A program made the position numbers and the translations under genes. Positions 35,072 to 46,230 of a DNA stretch of 64,000 nucleotides are shown piece by piece. Location of the stretch: the NCBI GenBank assembly GCA_944472155.2, contig OX235273.1, forward strand, positions 80,904,793 through 80,968,792, read 5' to 3'. Below the pieces are notes generated by a model. It had not been told where the DNA came from and made no database searches. It was given only the letters and a program-made list of their open reading frames with translations. The stretch comes from Trichobilharzia szidati. Its lineage: Eukaryota; Platyhelminthes; Trematoda; Strigeidida; Schistosomatidae. The stretch's first letter is position 1; every line of letters starts with the position of its first letter.

Positions 35072-36009
35072 TATTATTATTATTTTATCCTTTAATTCCT
35101 AGAGGAACATAGGGCTTCAGCCGTGCGTCTCCATTGAGTTCGATTCTCTGCTAGAGTCTTCACCTGGCTCCAAGTCTGCCAACACGCTTTCATCTCCTCT
35201 TCACATCACCTCCTCCAAGTCACCCACCCTCGCACTGACGACCAACTCCCCGCTTCCCTTTCGGTCGGGTTCCACTCGAGCTTTGGTTTGTCTAGTGATG
35301 TCACTCACTTGATGCATTGTTTCCTCAGAGTATGGCCAGCCAATCCATCTCCATTTCTTCCTGCCTATTTCTTTCACAATCGGTTCCTGCTGTGTTGGTT
35401 CAATCATTCCCAGAGATCTCTGTTGCTGATCTTTTCTGGCCGGCCATCTGATCTTGAGTATTCAGCGAAGACAACTGTCGATGAAGGTCTGTAGTTTGTT
35501 TGAGATATTCTTTATGACGCGCAGTGCAAGTTTCTGATCCGTATAGTGAGTAGCACTGACTGACTTCACATTGGAGTTGAAAATCCGGATCTTATCTTCG
35601 TTTTTATGCTGAGTGCTGCTTACCTCCACACAGACCTGAGAGTAATGAAAGCTTGTCTTGCTTTTCCGATTCTCCTTTTGATATCCTCATCAGTACCGTC
35701 CGTCTGTAGTTGAAACGATGCTTCCCAGGTAGGTGAGGGAAGTTGTTTCTTTCAGGTTCCTCCCATTTATGCTGATTGTTGTCTGTTGTCGTTGTTGCTG
35801 TTGGTGGTGTTGCCCAGGAATCATCATCACCTTCGTTTTCTCAATGTCCACCTGAAGTCCTATCTTTGATGCTTCTTCTATCAACTTGTTGCTTTTCGCT
35901 TGCATATCTTCCAGTTTGTAGGAAATCAGACACATGTCATCGGCGAAGTCCAGATTCTCCAAGTTTCTTGTGTGAGTCCACTTTATGCCTGTTTTCTCAT
36001 TGCCCGCTG
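35072..36009 (-). mobile_element. RTE-A copy A10 nested in A9, with 13-bp TSD
   Basis: Minus strand from the Asp-Asp box region (NLENLDFADDMCLISYKLED, 35945-35885) to the (ATT)n tail at 35072. Target-site duplication TTCTGAACCAAAT at 35059-35071 and 36010-36022. This is a 5'-truncated insertion. The connector region has frameshifts. Confidence 0.95.
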
Positions 36010-36095
36010 TTCTGAACCAAATAGAAGAACTGATTTGCACTGGGTGCAACAGATTTTCGCACTCATTTCACAGTAATAAATGTCTTTATTGATAT

Positions 36096-36472
36096 AAGGA
36101 TTAAAACTTGGACACTGTGGTAGAGTATAACTCCATTATGGATAAATTATATTTTGATAAAATCATACAGTGTTGTACAGTAATACTTATTGATCATATT
36201 TCGAGCACAAATTACTGCCGCTCATAATCATATCAAGTCGCTCACACAACTTTTTGCTTCATTTATAATCATGAGTAAAGGTTGATTAGATATTTGCATA
36301 AAATTAATATAAGATAAAGTACATTCGAGAATAATATTAGTGTTATGAATAGAACACAACGAGATAATAAATAAGATGCTTTTATACTAAAACTAAGTAA
36401 CTTGTTAGAATGTTGTGATGTACTTGAATTGAATTAGAATTTTAAGATTATTTATTATCCTCCTCTGATTTG
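36096..36472 (-). mobile_element. PLE-2 3' region fragment
   Basis: Matches the segment below the PLE-2 relic at 60.6-60.9 kb in the same orientation (CACAGTGTTG, TTTCGAGCACAAATTA, CATATCAAG). Noncoding 3' region only. A PLE-1 copy starts just after it. Confidence 0.7.
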
Positions 36473-36609
36473 ATTCAAGTCAACAATCATTGACTGCTGC
36501 CACCAATACTCGAATAGAAAATCAAAAGTCCGCAACCACCTAACAAAACGGCACCGGGAATTAAAACAGTTGAGAGATAACAAAGATCCCCGACAAGGGT
36601 ACCGGTGTA

Positions 36610-38238
36610 GTGCTTCTGGATCGAAAAGACTGCATCGAGAAAATGAGCAATATACTGTCGAATGAAGATAAATTTTCCCAACCTTCCAATGAAAGAAACA
36701 AAACGGAACAGATTGAGAAGCAGCTCACAGGCGTCTTGAAGAGAATGAAGGCCAGTCAACTAATCAGTGGCAATATCTATGACCATATCCGGCCAACAGG
36801 TTCAATAATACCAAGACTTTATGATCTACCAAAGGTACACAAGGTCGGTCTCCCACTCCGTCCAATTCTGGATTTGTCAGGTTCTCCTTACCACTCTATT
36901 GCAAAATGGCTGATAGATATTCTGGAACCTGTAAGGAAACAATTATGTACTCACTCTTTTCGTGACGCCCTCCAGTTCATCGAGTGCATACAAGACATTA
37001 ATGTATCTAACAAAATTATGCTGTCCTTCGACATTGAGTCACTTTTCACCAATGTCCCACTCACGGAAACGGTCTGCTTTATATGCAAATATATAGATGA
37101 GAACCATCTCAATATTGGAATACCAACAATATATTTGAAGGAATTACTACTGAGATGCACTGGGAATATCCAGTTCACTTTCAACGACACCATCTACAGA
37201 CAAAAAGATGGTATTGCAATGGGATCTCCGTTGGGTCCAATACTATCAGATTGCTTTGTGGCAAGCCTCGAGGAAGGTCTACTAAAGCCGAGCACTGACA
37301 ATTTACGACTGCATAAGAGATACGTAGACGACATATTCATCATTTGTGACAACAACAATGACCCCAATCTACTGTTGAAGACATTTAACTGTTGCCATCC
37401 AGCAGTAAAATTCACTCCTGAAATGGAAAACTAATCAAAAATTCCATTTTTTGATGTGGAACTAATCAGAAGAACTGATGGGAGCCTAAGAAGACCGATC
37501 CATAGAAAAGCTACTTGGAATGGTGGACTAACAAGCTTCTATAGCTGGGGACCCATTCAACAAAAGCGGAATTTAATTAAATCGCTTGCCATCCGCATCC
37601 GACGCATCTGTTGTTCCGATGTACTAGTAACAGAGCTAGATCTTTTGGGAGAAATCTTCAACCAAAATGGATGCCCAATAAGATTCATTGACAAAAATAT
37701 CAAACCAAGAATTTGGAGAAATGAAACTTCACTTGCGCCTAAAAAGAAACTCTACATGAAATTGGATTTCAAGGGAGATTTAACAAGTGATATTCTCAAG
37801 AGAGGGACCACATCATCTCTGAGAAGAACATCCTTTGCAGCAACGCTAAGAATAGTCTTCTCCAGTCGCCCAATGATCTGCAGAAGCCTCAAAGACAAGA
37901 TCCCGCATCTAACCACTTCTATGTGCACATATCAATTCACCTGCCGCTGTGAAACCAGGTACATCAATCGTTCGACGCTCATCCTGTCCAAGAGGATTCG
38001 AGAACACTATCCAGAATGGTTGCAAAAAGGCAATACTGGTGCAATAAGGAGTGCGATAATTGATCACCTGGTTAACACTGATCATTCCATCTCAACAAAC
38101 GCCTCCTGCTTCAAAGTAATCTACAGAGTCAAGAATAACCTACCAAAGGCAATACGGTTTCGTCTTGTTTGTATCGCTGATGCTCTGGCCATTCACATAG
38201 AAAAACCGGAGCTGTACGTACAACAGAGAACTACTTAA
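36610..38238 (+). pseudogene. PLE-1 RT plus GIY-YIG protein, one in-frame stop
   Basis: A single frame of about 540 codons interrupted only by TAA at 37432-37434. RT: LYDLPKVHKVGLPLRPIL, motif A LSFDIESLFTNVP (Asp near residue 141), GIAMGSPLGPILSDCFVASL, motif C KRYVDDIFI (YVDD at 37321-37332). After the stop: KIPFFDVELIRRTDGSLRR, RKATWNGGLTSFYS, FNQNGCPIRFIDKNIK. In the endonuclease, YQFTCRCETRYINRS (37930-37970) has Asn where YIG has Gly. Typical Penelope RT-endonuclease order. The RT looks catalytically intact apart from the stop. Confidence 0.92.
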
Positions 38239-38636
38239 CCACTTCTACTGTCATGGTAACAACTTTGTTGATTTTTTGACGACTTAATTTTGTTTGACTG
38301 TTTCTTTAATTGCTTATAATTTTTGTATTCATTTAGAACTCTTACGTAATTTTGTATTATCTACTTTGTTCCTATGTGTATCCTGAGTACAGCTCAATCA
38401 TCAAACTATTCATATTATTACATAACTTCCTTTTATCAGCTGTTTGTGACAACTCATCACCTTTTTTACTACCCTAATTTCATTAACACCCAATTTTCTT
38501 GACTGATTTTGTATTACTTAACTCCAATTACCAATCTTCACCTGTTTAGTTAAAATAACCATAACGAATTGTATTTTTGTTTGACAAACTTAATGTACAC
38601 ATGCATACAAAATAACACATATATTTGCGATTGTAC

Positions 38637-38675
38637 AGCTAAGAAAATGAATTCGCTGAAAAGAGACTCTTCGCT
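38637..38675 (+). ncRNA. Hammerhead-like module, PLE-1 3' region
   Basis: AGC ... AAAAUGA, AUUCGCU, GAAA, hairpin AAGAG-A-CUCUU, C, GCU; a further GUA/UAC pairing is possible outside. Same layout as at 29001-29039. Confidence 0.5.
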
Positions 38676-38721
38676 GAACTACGTGTTTTGTTTTTATTAA
38701 TGCCTGGATGGGGATTATCCA

Positions 38722-39112
38722 TTAATTAGAATGTTGTAATGTGAATTGAATACATTTTAACATTATTTATTTTCTTCTGATTTGACTGGTAATAATATCT
38801 TCCATATCTCTGGTATTTGCATTGACTGACTTCTGTTGCATGTGTTGGGTGTAAACTCGATGAACCCGGCAGGATTCAGTAATCAATCCCTCTCTCCACC
38901 TACCTATATTACTCTTTAGAATTTGGACTATGTTCCAACCACCCTATGGTATGGTTGTGTGTTAATGCATGTAGTGCAATTGCTGAGTTTTTTTCTAAAT
39001 ACTTATCTTCGCGGTGGGATCAATCATTCTAACCTTAGCTAAATTCTTTTGTTCTGATAATCGCACCACTCCTGATCTTCTAGTTTAACCTATGTAGTTT
39101 TCTTTTACATCT
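38722..39112 (-). mobile_element. PLE-2 endonuclease tail and 3' region
   Basis: Minus strand, parallel to 60.84-61.19 kb: shared landmarks GTAATGTGAATTGAATACA, ATATCTTCCATATCTCTGGT and GCATGTGTTGGGTG. The coding trace (SEQKNLAKVRM, then THNH.IGWL) is the GIY-YIG C-terminal part. Frame broken. Confidence 0.75.
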
Positions 39113-39117
39113 TCATG

Positions 39118-39280
39118 TGACCGACTGTAGTTTGAACTATAGTGCCCAAATAAGTGAAAGTGGTGACTTCATTCAAATTTCCTCCGCTGATAGTTATCGG
39201 TGCACCACTGTTAGTAGTTGGATGCAACTGTTCAATCGGGAAAACTCCAAGTCTGCTAGTCAGATACCTCTGGTTCTAAT
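39118..39280 (-). mobile_element. RTE-A fragment, highly diverged
   Basis: On the plus strand CTGTAGTTTGAACTATAGTG and TTCAAATTTCCTCCGCTGAT align with the RTE-A LGSIVSTTG and linker segment in the minus sense. Too diverged for more. Confidence 0.55.
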
Positions 39281-39648
39281 TCTGATGTGATCCAACTTTT
39301 CATTTTAGTTCAACTTATCACCCACTTGATCTAGACCAATATACGAACCAACAATTGATACAAAAAGTTGAATATATATATATATATATACATCACTTTA
39401 GTCTGCCTCCATATACAGATTGTAAAGGAATGCAAACTATCGTCTTGCTTTATATTCGTATACTGACAGAAATATTTTCTTTACTCGTTCCTCTTCTTTG
39501 GAAATTCATTCAGATTATACATAAGTAAAATTTAGCTTGTTTCTGTCATATAAAATTATTTCTGTTCCAATTTGTTTACTTTAACATATGTTTATTTGAC
39601 ATTCCTATCGATCAATTAAAATCTTCGATAGTATAAATATGCGTAGAC

Positions 39649-39995
<347 letters not shown>

Positions 39996-40106
39996 GATGA
40001 TGGTGATGATGACTTCTACTCGATTTTTTACCTCTTCCATCATCACATGACCATTTTTATATGATGAAACAGTTACTTTCCAAGTATTCATGTATATCGT
40101 CATGAA

Positions 40107-40570
40107 ATGACATCGGTTTGAGGACCATTGGAAAACCTGGGTACAATGAACATCTGTTTTTATCCTAATTTGGGATTCTTCACAGTACGCATCCCCTGGG
40201 TTCTAGTGGGGAGTCGTGAACAGTGAGGTACAGTAGGTCGGGTGTGAGGAAAAATACTCGCCACCAATGACATTCGCTATTGGTTGCGCCATATGATGAA
40301 TTGGCAGAAGTTAAAATTCATGGATTGGCCACTGGATTGGATCCCAGTGGCTTAATGGTCTACGAGCTCGCTGGCCTCGTAACCAGAAGCTCCTGGGCTC
40401 AAACCTCCTATGGTGGGTACGTACTGTTGAGGAGCCAGTTCCAAACTAGGCTGTCAAAACAGCTGTCCAGTACTCCCTGTTGGTTTTCCAATGGTCTTCT
40501 AACCGATGTCAGTTCGTGATGAAATTATGTAACCAATCAAGTCCCTGCAACACCAACACTTGAATATTCA
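40107..40570. mobile_element. S3 fold-back pair
   Basis: A minus-strand 3' segment with the hammerhead block (40107-40192) runs into a plus-strand, nearly complete unit (40193-40570). The latter has A box GTGGCTTAATGGTCTACGAG, B box region GGGCTCAAACCTC, hammerhead block GUACUG-UUGAGGA...ACAGCUGUC-CAGUAC (40418-40473) and end CACCAACACTTGAATA. Confidence 0.85.
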
Positions 40571-40624
40571 TGCATATTCACATACATGTTACGAATTTCA
40601 CTGTTCTACACGGACTGGACGAGA

Positions 40625-41262
40625 TGTAAAGGTGACATGATGTCAGTTAATGGGAGACTTCAAAATTATTGAACAGTGCTCAGGAATTACACTTATATGA
40701 TTTATATTGAGAAGGTTCAAGTTTAAACAAAACAAAACCAGAAAATAATAAATGTTTGTATTCAATGGAAAAGGAGTGGAGTAATAAAGACACGATGTGG
40801 AAAAGATGATAAACAGCTAATCAGTAACGTAACAATGCGGTGAGTTGAACTCAAATCATGAAAAGAAAAAAGAAGTAGAATTACATTATACCAAAATAGG
40901 GAAAGGTTGAAGCTAAAGTTAACGTGGTCAAATAAAAGGAAGGGTAAAGATATTGGGTTACCAGGACAAGGAAAGAACTATGACTACTTGTTTCTCGTCA
41001 CATGAATCGGATTTCAGGCGTTTGATACCAGTTACTCTGGTAAACTTGAGGAGGATTGGACTACTTTGTCTGTTGATAATTTCAAAGGATTTCAGAGTGT
41101 CTACCTCATGACCAGTTTCAACAAGATGCGTGGCAATAACAATACTGGAGACGTTTGTTACCATTGAGATTTTGGTTTTTTGGTACATGTTCAGAGAATC
41201 GAAACTGTGCACTTCTGGAATGTCATTACCTTTAAAATTAAGTTGTATGGAAATAGGCATCT
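40625..41262 (-). mobile_element. PLE relic, 3' end only
   Basis: Minus-strand frame 40958-41269 carries the tail HLVETGHEVDTLKSFEI, TGIKRLKSDSCDEKQVV. The 3' flank resembles that of the relic at 3.4 kb. The GIY-YIG core is not recognisable. Confidence 0.75.
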
Positions 41263-41589
41263 TATTCACTCTGATTTGTTTTGCATTTCAATCTTCAGAG
41301 TCTGACGTAGACCCTTCAAATCTTTATTTTACTTGGATCATATATTAGGGTGGTAATATTACAGACAGGTTGTAGAAACAAGTAATACTCTATGACTTTT
41401 AATAACGTCATGAGGAAACAAAAATTGTAAATCTGACCTCTGTCAGCATACTCAAGTCTGTCCTTAGTACAAATCTCCAAACTACTGTATCCAATTCATA
41501 ACTCAATTTTATCTACACTCCCATACATGAAATCTATTCTGAAGTGATTTTGCTTGTATACAGTTGCTCTTACGAATTAAATTGAATGG

Positions 41590-42265
41590 TTTCCATTCTG
41601 ATCACGGATTGACTTCAGTTAGAGAGCCATTATAAACCAGAGAGTACTGGATAGCTGTTTTGTCCTCGTTTGAAACTCACTACAGGGTGAATTTGCCTGA
41701 AGTTCTAGTGAGATGATTGTGATTACAGGGCTCCACCAAGCCGGTAATAAGGACATATACTCCAGGACATTTACAGTCAGTAACATGGGCTGACGTTCGC
41801 TCTATATCACGAATTAATTTGATTTGATTTGATTAATTTGATTTAATTTGATTTACAGCTTGATTCCACACCGCATTTTCAGTACAAGTGTGGAACTTTC
41901 AGCATGGATATCGGTAGCCCAAATTCAGGCCGACCATAGATATCGGGTGTGCGCCGGCAGGGGATCGAACTCCGGACCATGCGCATGGTCGGCGAGAGTC
42001 CTAACCACTGTGCCACCGATGCAGAAGTTAGAAGTGATTGGAATTTGGACTCCCCCAAACTAACTGAATGTTATACGAATTCACATACTAAACTGAAGGA
42101 TCTAGGTTCGACATCTAGTGATAAGACGGGTGCATACAGTTGAAGAGTCCCGGAAAAGGTAGAAACATCTGTCCAGTACTCCCTCGTTTACTATGGTTCT
42201 TCAAATGAAGTCATTTTGAGATTGAAACTGAAGTCAGTTGAATCGCCGCAAACCAACACTTGAAT
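41590..42265. mobile_element. S3 fold-back pair interrupted by an S1 SINE
   Basis: Minus-strand 3' part with the hammerhead block (41598-41690, GAGTACTGGATAGCTGTTTTG), then a plus-strand unit (41700-41817). The unit is broken after CACGAATT by S1d and resumes at 42023 with GCAGAAGTTAGAA, where the family reads CACGAATTGGCAGAAGTT. The right part ends in a diverged hammerhead block and 3' tail (42125-42265). Confidence 0.75.
41818..42022 (-). mobile_element. S1 SINE copy d, inserted in S3
   Basis: Complete minus-strand S1 with both boxes; its tail is a repeated GATTT/AATTT run (41818-41862 on plus). It lies exactly inside the S3 sequence. Confidence 0.93.
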
Positions 42266-42269
42266 ATTA

Positions 42270-42725
42270 AATGTTACAAAAAAAATATAAATGTGCAGTT
42301 GAGTAATGTCAGTTTTATTCTAACCAGCATTCTCCTTAACACCTCTCACAATAAACTGAAGCATTTACAAGTCTGACGCTATGACCTATGACCTTCCTAT
42401 CAAACTAATCATTAAACAGTTTTCATGGTAATTCATTCAAAGGTAACAGTTCACAACAGCCTTAAGTGTATTTTTAGATGAGTTTGGATGTCTAAAAGGT
42501 GTAAGCATTTCGATTAAAATAATGACTGCATCTGAGGTATTCATCCCATGTCATCGCCCATATTTTGGAAGTATTTACCATTCTTCAGTTTATTATTCTG
42601 TGTATCATACATAAATACATACATACACTTCTTTTCCCTTTTTTATGCTTGATCTATAAAGGGTGAAAATTTGGAGTGATGTACCTTTGTGAGAAGTTCA
42701 GACATAATGGAGAAGATTTGTAGCT
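42270..42725. other. No recognised feature
   Basis: AT-rich; nothing supported. Confidence 0.4.
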
Positions 42726-42729
42726 CAGG

Positions 42730-43745
42730 TGGATGATTTGCAAGTAGTAGTGTTCTCTGAAATGGTTAGTTTAGTTGCGGAGCTTTCATCTTCCTTCTGG
42801 ATAACATCTTCAGCGTAGTATTTAGCACAAAGTGAAATGATTTAAATTTCTTCATGAGTGATATAATTGCTTCTCCCGGTAACCATCTTTACATACGTAT
42901 TGACCATTTTCTATTGACTTGGATTTTAAACTTTCTGGTCACCTGATTTACTTCTTTTTATTAGTTGAAAAGAATGCAACTGTCTTCAAAAAGAATGGTT
43001 ATCCACAAAATTTCATCAAAAAGTGTTTGAAGTCGAATCAAAACACCAACAAAGAACCATCATCAAAGACCAAAAGAAAATTCATCCTACCATACATGAG
43101 AAATATCTCTGAAATAACAGCTAGAATACTGAAACAGTTTGATATAGATATAGCACACAAGCCAGTCAAGTCGCTTAATTCGATATTATGCAAACCAAAA
43201 AGTCCAACAGAAAAAGGAGATAAAATTAATACCATTTACAAAATAAATTGTATGAACTGCGACAAGCATTACATCGGCCAAAGTGGGCGTCCCCTTTGAA
43301 TCAGAATCCAAGAACACAAATCAGCCGTGAAAAGACACGATATGTATTCTTTAGTATCAATGCATATAGACAGTTATGGACACCAATTTGATTGGAATAA
43401 TGTCAAAATCTTAGATAGAGTAAACACCAAAAGTGCAGTCAGGGAATTCCTAGAAGCCTGGCACTCAAACGAAAATGCAATTAACAAGCACGTTAATATA
43501 GAGGAAATATCCCAATTAATAAAAAGTAAATCAGGTGACCAGAAAGTTTAAAATCCAAGTCAATAGAAAATGGTCAATACATATGTAAAGATGGTTACCG
43601 GGAGACGCAGTTATATCACTCATGAAGAAATTCAAATCATTTCACTTTATGCTAAATATTGTGCTGAAGATGCTGTCCAGAAGGACGACCAAAGCTTCGC
43701 AACTAAACCAACCAGCTCAGAGAACACTACTAATTGCAAGTTCAG
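42730..43745. mobile_element. PLE-2 head-to-head palindrome
   Basis: Left arm 42730-42967 and right arm 43512-43745 are inverted copies of the PLE-2 3' end. The coding part lies between them on the plus strand, and its last codons (about IKSKSGDQKV) are within the right arm. The junction of the inverted copy and the truncated coding region is at about 42967. Confidence 0.88.
42960..43551 (+). pseudogene. PLE-2 GIY-YIG endonuclease, one in-frame stop
   Basis: Reads VEKNATVFKKNGYPQNFI, a basic connector, then KINTIYKINCMNCDKHYIGQ with an intact YIG and SGRPL, TGA (43297-43299), and in the same frame IRIQEHKSAVKRHD to the stop at 43549-43551. The Cys pair before YIG is the family's CxxC-like feature. 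The RT is absent. Apart from the one stop the endonuclease region appears whole. Confidence 0.88.
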
Positions 43746-43749
43746 ACAT

Positions 43750-44262
43750 TTCAGAATGTTTCAGACCGAAGAAAAGCCTCCAAATAAAATACGTGTACTT
43801 TATCCTGTAATCGTTTCGCATCTTTCATTGACGAAAGTGCGTTATATATATATATACATATATATATGATTTTATTTTGGTGACTTTTGATAAAGTTATC
43901 TGAATAGACGGCTAATTCAGTCTAACCATCGCCCCTTCAGTTTAGTGAATAATGCCAAAGTTATTTATTTCCACGAGGGAACTTCTATGCAACCAACTGA
44001 AAAATACAAATTAGTATCAGATGGCTCCTTTGATTGAACGACGTGATTTCTGTGATTGTCTGCTGGGGAAAATTTGCAGTAAATTTACTGTTTGCCTGTC
44101 GTCAGTAATCCAAGTTAACTAATCAACTTATTTTGTTATCATTATTACGTCATCATTTGGCAAAATAACTCTGAATTAACTACAACTATATCGTCAAATA
44201 ATAATAATAGTCAGCTGCTTGTTGATCTATGAAATCTACAATATCACAGTTTTAAACTACCT
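43750..44262. other. No recognised feature
   Basis: Contains a short (TA)n run near 43845-43867; otherwise unassigned AT-rich sequence. Confidence 0.4.
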
Positions 44263-44264
44263 AT

Positions 44265-45432
44265 CATTATTATTATTGTTCCCTTAGGTTCCTTGTGGAA
44301 CATAGGGCTTCAACTGCACGCCTCCAATTGCTTCTGTCTTCTGCTGTGCTTTTCAGTTGCATACATATTAGTCCGAACTGTTTCAACTCCTCTTCACACG
44401 ATATACTCCATGTCACCCTTAGACGTCCCACTCGCCGCTTCCCTTTCGGGTTCCACTCGAGCACTGGCCTGACGCGCGATGTCACCCATCGGCCTCCTCA
44501 GCGAGTGTCCAATCCATTTTCACTTTCTCATGCATATTCGTTGGGCGATTGGTTCCTGTTTCGTTTGTTCCCATAGTTTCTTGTTGGTTCTTGTTCTTTC
44601 CGGCCATCTGATCTTCAGTATAGAGCCAGCGCAGACAGTTGTTGATGAAGGTGTGCAACAGGCTGTTGGAAATATTCTTTGTGATCCGCCAAGTTTCTGA
44701 TCCATCCGTATAGAAGAACTGACTGACTAACTTGACGTTTGTATTGAAAATCCGAATCATTTTGTTGTTGATGCAGAGTTGAGTGACGAAGATTTCCAGA
44801 TTGGTTTCAGGTTGATGAATGTGTTTCTCGCCTTCTCGATTCTCGATTTGACATCCTCGTCCGTTCCTCCTGTAGTTGAGACAATGCTCCCTCCCTGGAT
44901 AAGTGAATGAAGTAACCTCTTTCAAATCCCTCCCGTTGATGGTGATTGGCACTGGATGTTGCTGCTGCTGTTGTTGCTGTTGGCTGGTTATTTTCATAAC
45001 CTCCGTCTTGTCTATGTTCACGTGCAGTCCTGTCTTCTCTGGCTGCTTCTTCGACCAGTTTGTCGGTTTTCGCTTGTAAGTCTTCGATTTTGTGTGACAT
45101 CAAACATAAATCATCCACGCGCGAAATCCAGGTCTTCTAGGTTCTTCACATCGGTCCAGGATATCCCTGTCTTCTCGTTTCCCACTGTCTGACGCATAAT
45201 CCAGTCCACCACAATTAGGAATATCATTGGTGATAATAAGCACCCTTGTCTGACTTCTGTGTTTACTCCAAAAGCCTCGCTGAGTTTTCCATTGTGGATC
45301 ACTTGACATGTGCCGTTGTCTTACAGCTGTTGAATAAGGTTGATGAATATTTTGGGTACGCCGTAGTACTTGAGTAGTTTCCAAATTACTTCGCGGTCAA
45401 CGCTGTCGAAGGCCTTCTCAAAGTCTATAAAG
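44265..45432 (-). mobile_element. RTE-A copy A11, 5'-truncated at RT motif A
   Basis: Minus strand from FIDFEKAFDSVDREVIWKL (45432 down) through GVNTEVRQGCLLSPMIFLIV (motif B, within 45111-45302), the shifted Asp-Asp box (45111-45130), linker, LSREGALSQLQEE, connector and 3' end at (ATT)n 44265. Closest relative of A1 and A3. Several frameshifts; the frame 44482-45021 alone spans 179 codons. Confidence 0.93.
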
Positions 45433-45930
45433 AATGAATAAATCCTAAAACATATTGTTCGATATTTCTATTGATTCACTGAGCATGCTGTAATCACCTA
45501 ATGGAACTGACAGAATCCTCTCATTAAATATAGACGACTAGTCAGCAAGATATACACCAATCGACTACTGAATTTTAACAAATTTGACTAAAAAGCTTGT
45601 TAACCTACCTAATCGAGGTATACTTCCGTAATAGGACAATTTTATTTCATACCATTCTCATAGTGATACTCATGATGTTTTGAATTTAATTTATTGCCCA
45701 TACTCACACAAAGGTTGATCATAACAGTACTGTATCACTGTGAGCTATGTCAAGTAAAATTATTCCACTATATAGAATGAAGCCTTATTACACTGCTCAA
45801 CTTCTGTTTTGATATTACTGGTTTAAGTACATTTATCAGGTGTATACTGTTGCAAATAATCTAAATAGCTCGACACTGTGATACAATGTTATTCAGTATT
45901 TAGTGTTAGGAGTCGGTTCACAGGAAACCA
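45433..45930. other. No recognised feature
   Basis: AT-rich; no supported element. Confidence 0.4.
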
Positions 45931-46062
45931 TTATTATTATTATTCCCTTGGGTTCCGAGTGGAACATAGGGCTTCAGCAATACATCTCCACTTTCTTCTA
46001 TTTTCTGACATCATCTTCCGCGGACTCTACGATTGTCCGTAATCTCTCATCTCTTCCTCTCC
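45931..46062 (-). mobile_element. RTE-A 3' fragment, diverged subfamily (A12)
   Basis: Minus-strand 3' end with (ATT)n tail, CCGAGTGGAACATAGGGCTT and the end of the ORF. It is followed within 50 bp by CGGTCCCAAGC and an S2-like block, the same order as at 59.6-59.99 kb, so the whole may be one composite element. Confidence 0.75.
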
Positions 46063-46109
46063 TAGTTAACTAACTCTCTAGTTCTCTAGTCGGTCCCAAG
46101 CCCGGGTAA

Positions 46110-46178
46110 ATAGGGAGGGTTGGGCGTGGGGCTAGCAACCCCACACCACTAAACCTATCAAACTGCTATAGAAACTTT
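46110..46178 (+). mobile_element. S2 body fragment
   Basis: GGGAGGGTTGGGCGTGGGGC, TAGCAACCCC and TGCTATAGAAACTTT match the middle of S2. Head and tail are missing. Confidence 0.6.
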
Positions 46179-46230
46179 ATTGAACACAAAATATATTAAA
46201 ATTACAAAAAGTTCAAATAAAAATTGTATT

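Larger units (their letters stand above)
36487..38700 (+). mobile_element. PLE-1 element, longest copy in the window
   Basis: Starts in the N-terminal conserved block (LTKRHRELKQLRDN, 36533-36575, shifted against the main frame), continues through RT and GIY-YIG to a stop at 38236-38238, and ends in about 460 bp of 3' region with a hammerhead-like block at 38637-38675. It lies between two PLE-2 3' fragments. Confidence 0.92.

Noticed and set aside
36472..38722. The PLE-2 pieces on both sides of the PLE-1 copy read as a long target-site duplication
   Set aside because: The roughly 60 bp overlap differs at many positions and the right copy is closer to the one at 60.8 kb, so these are separate fragments.
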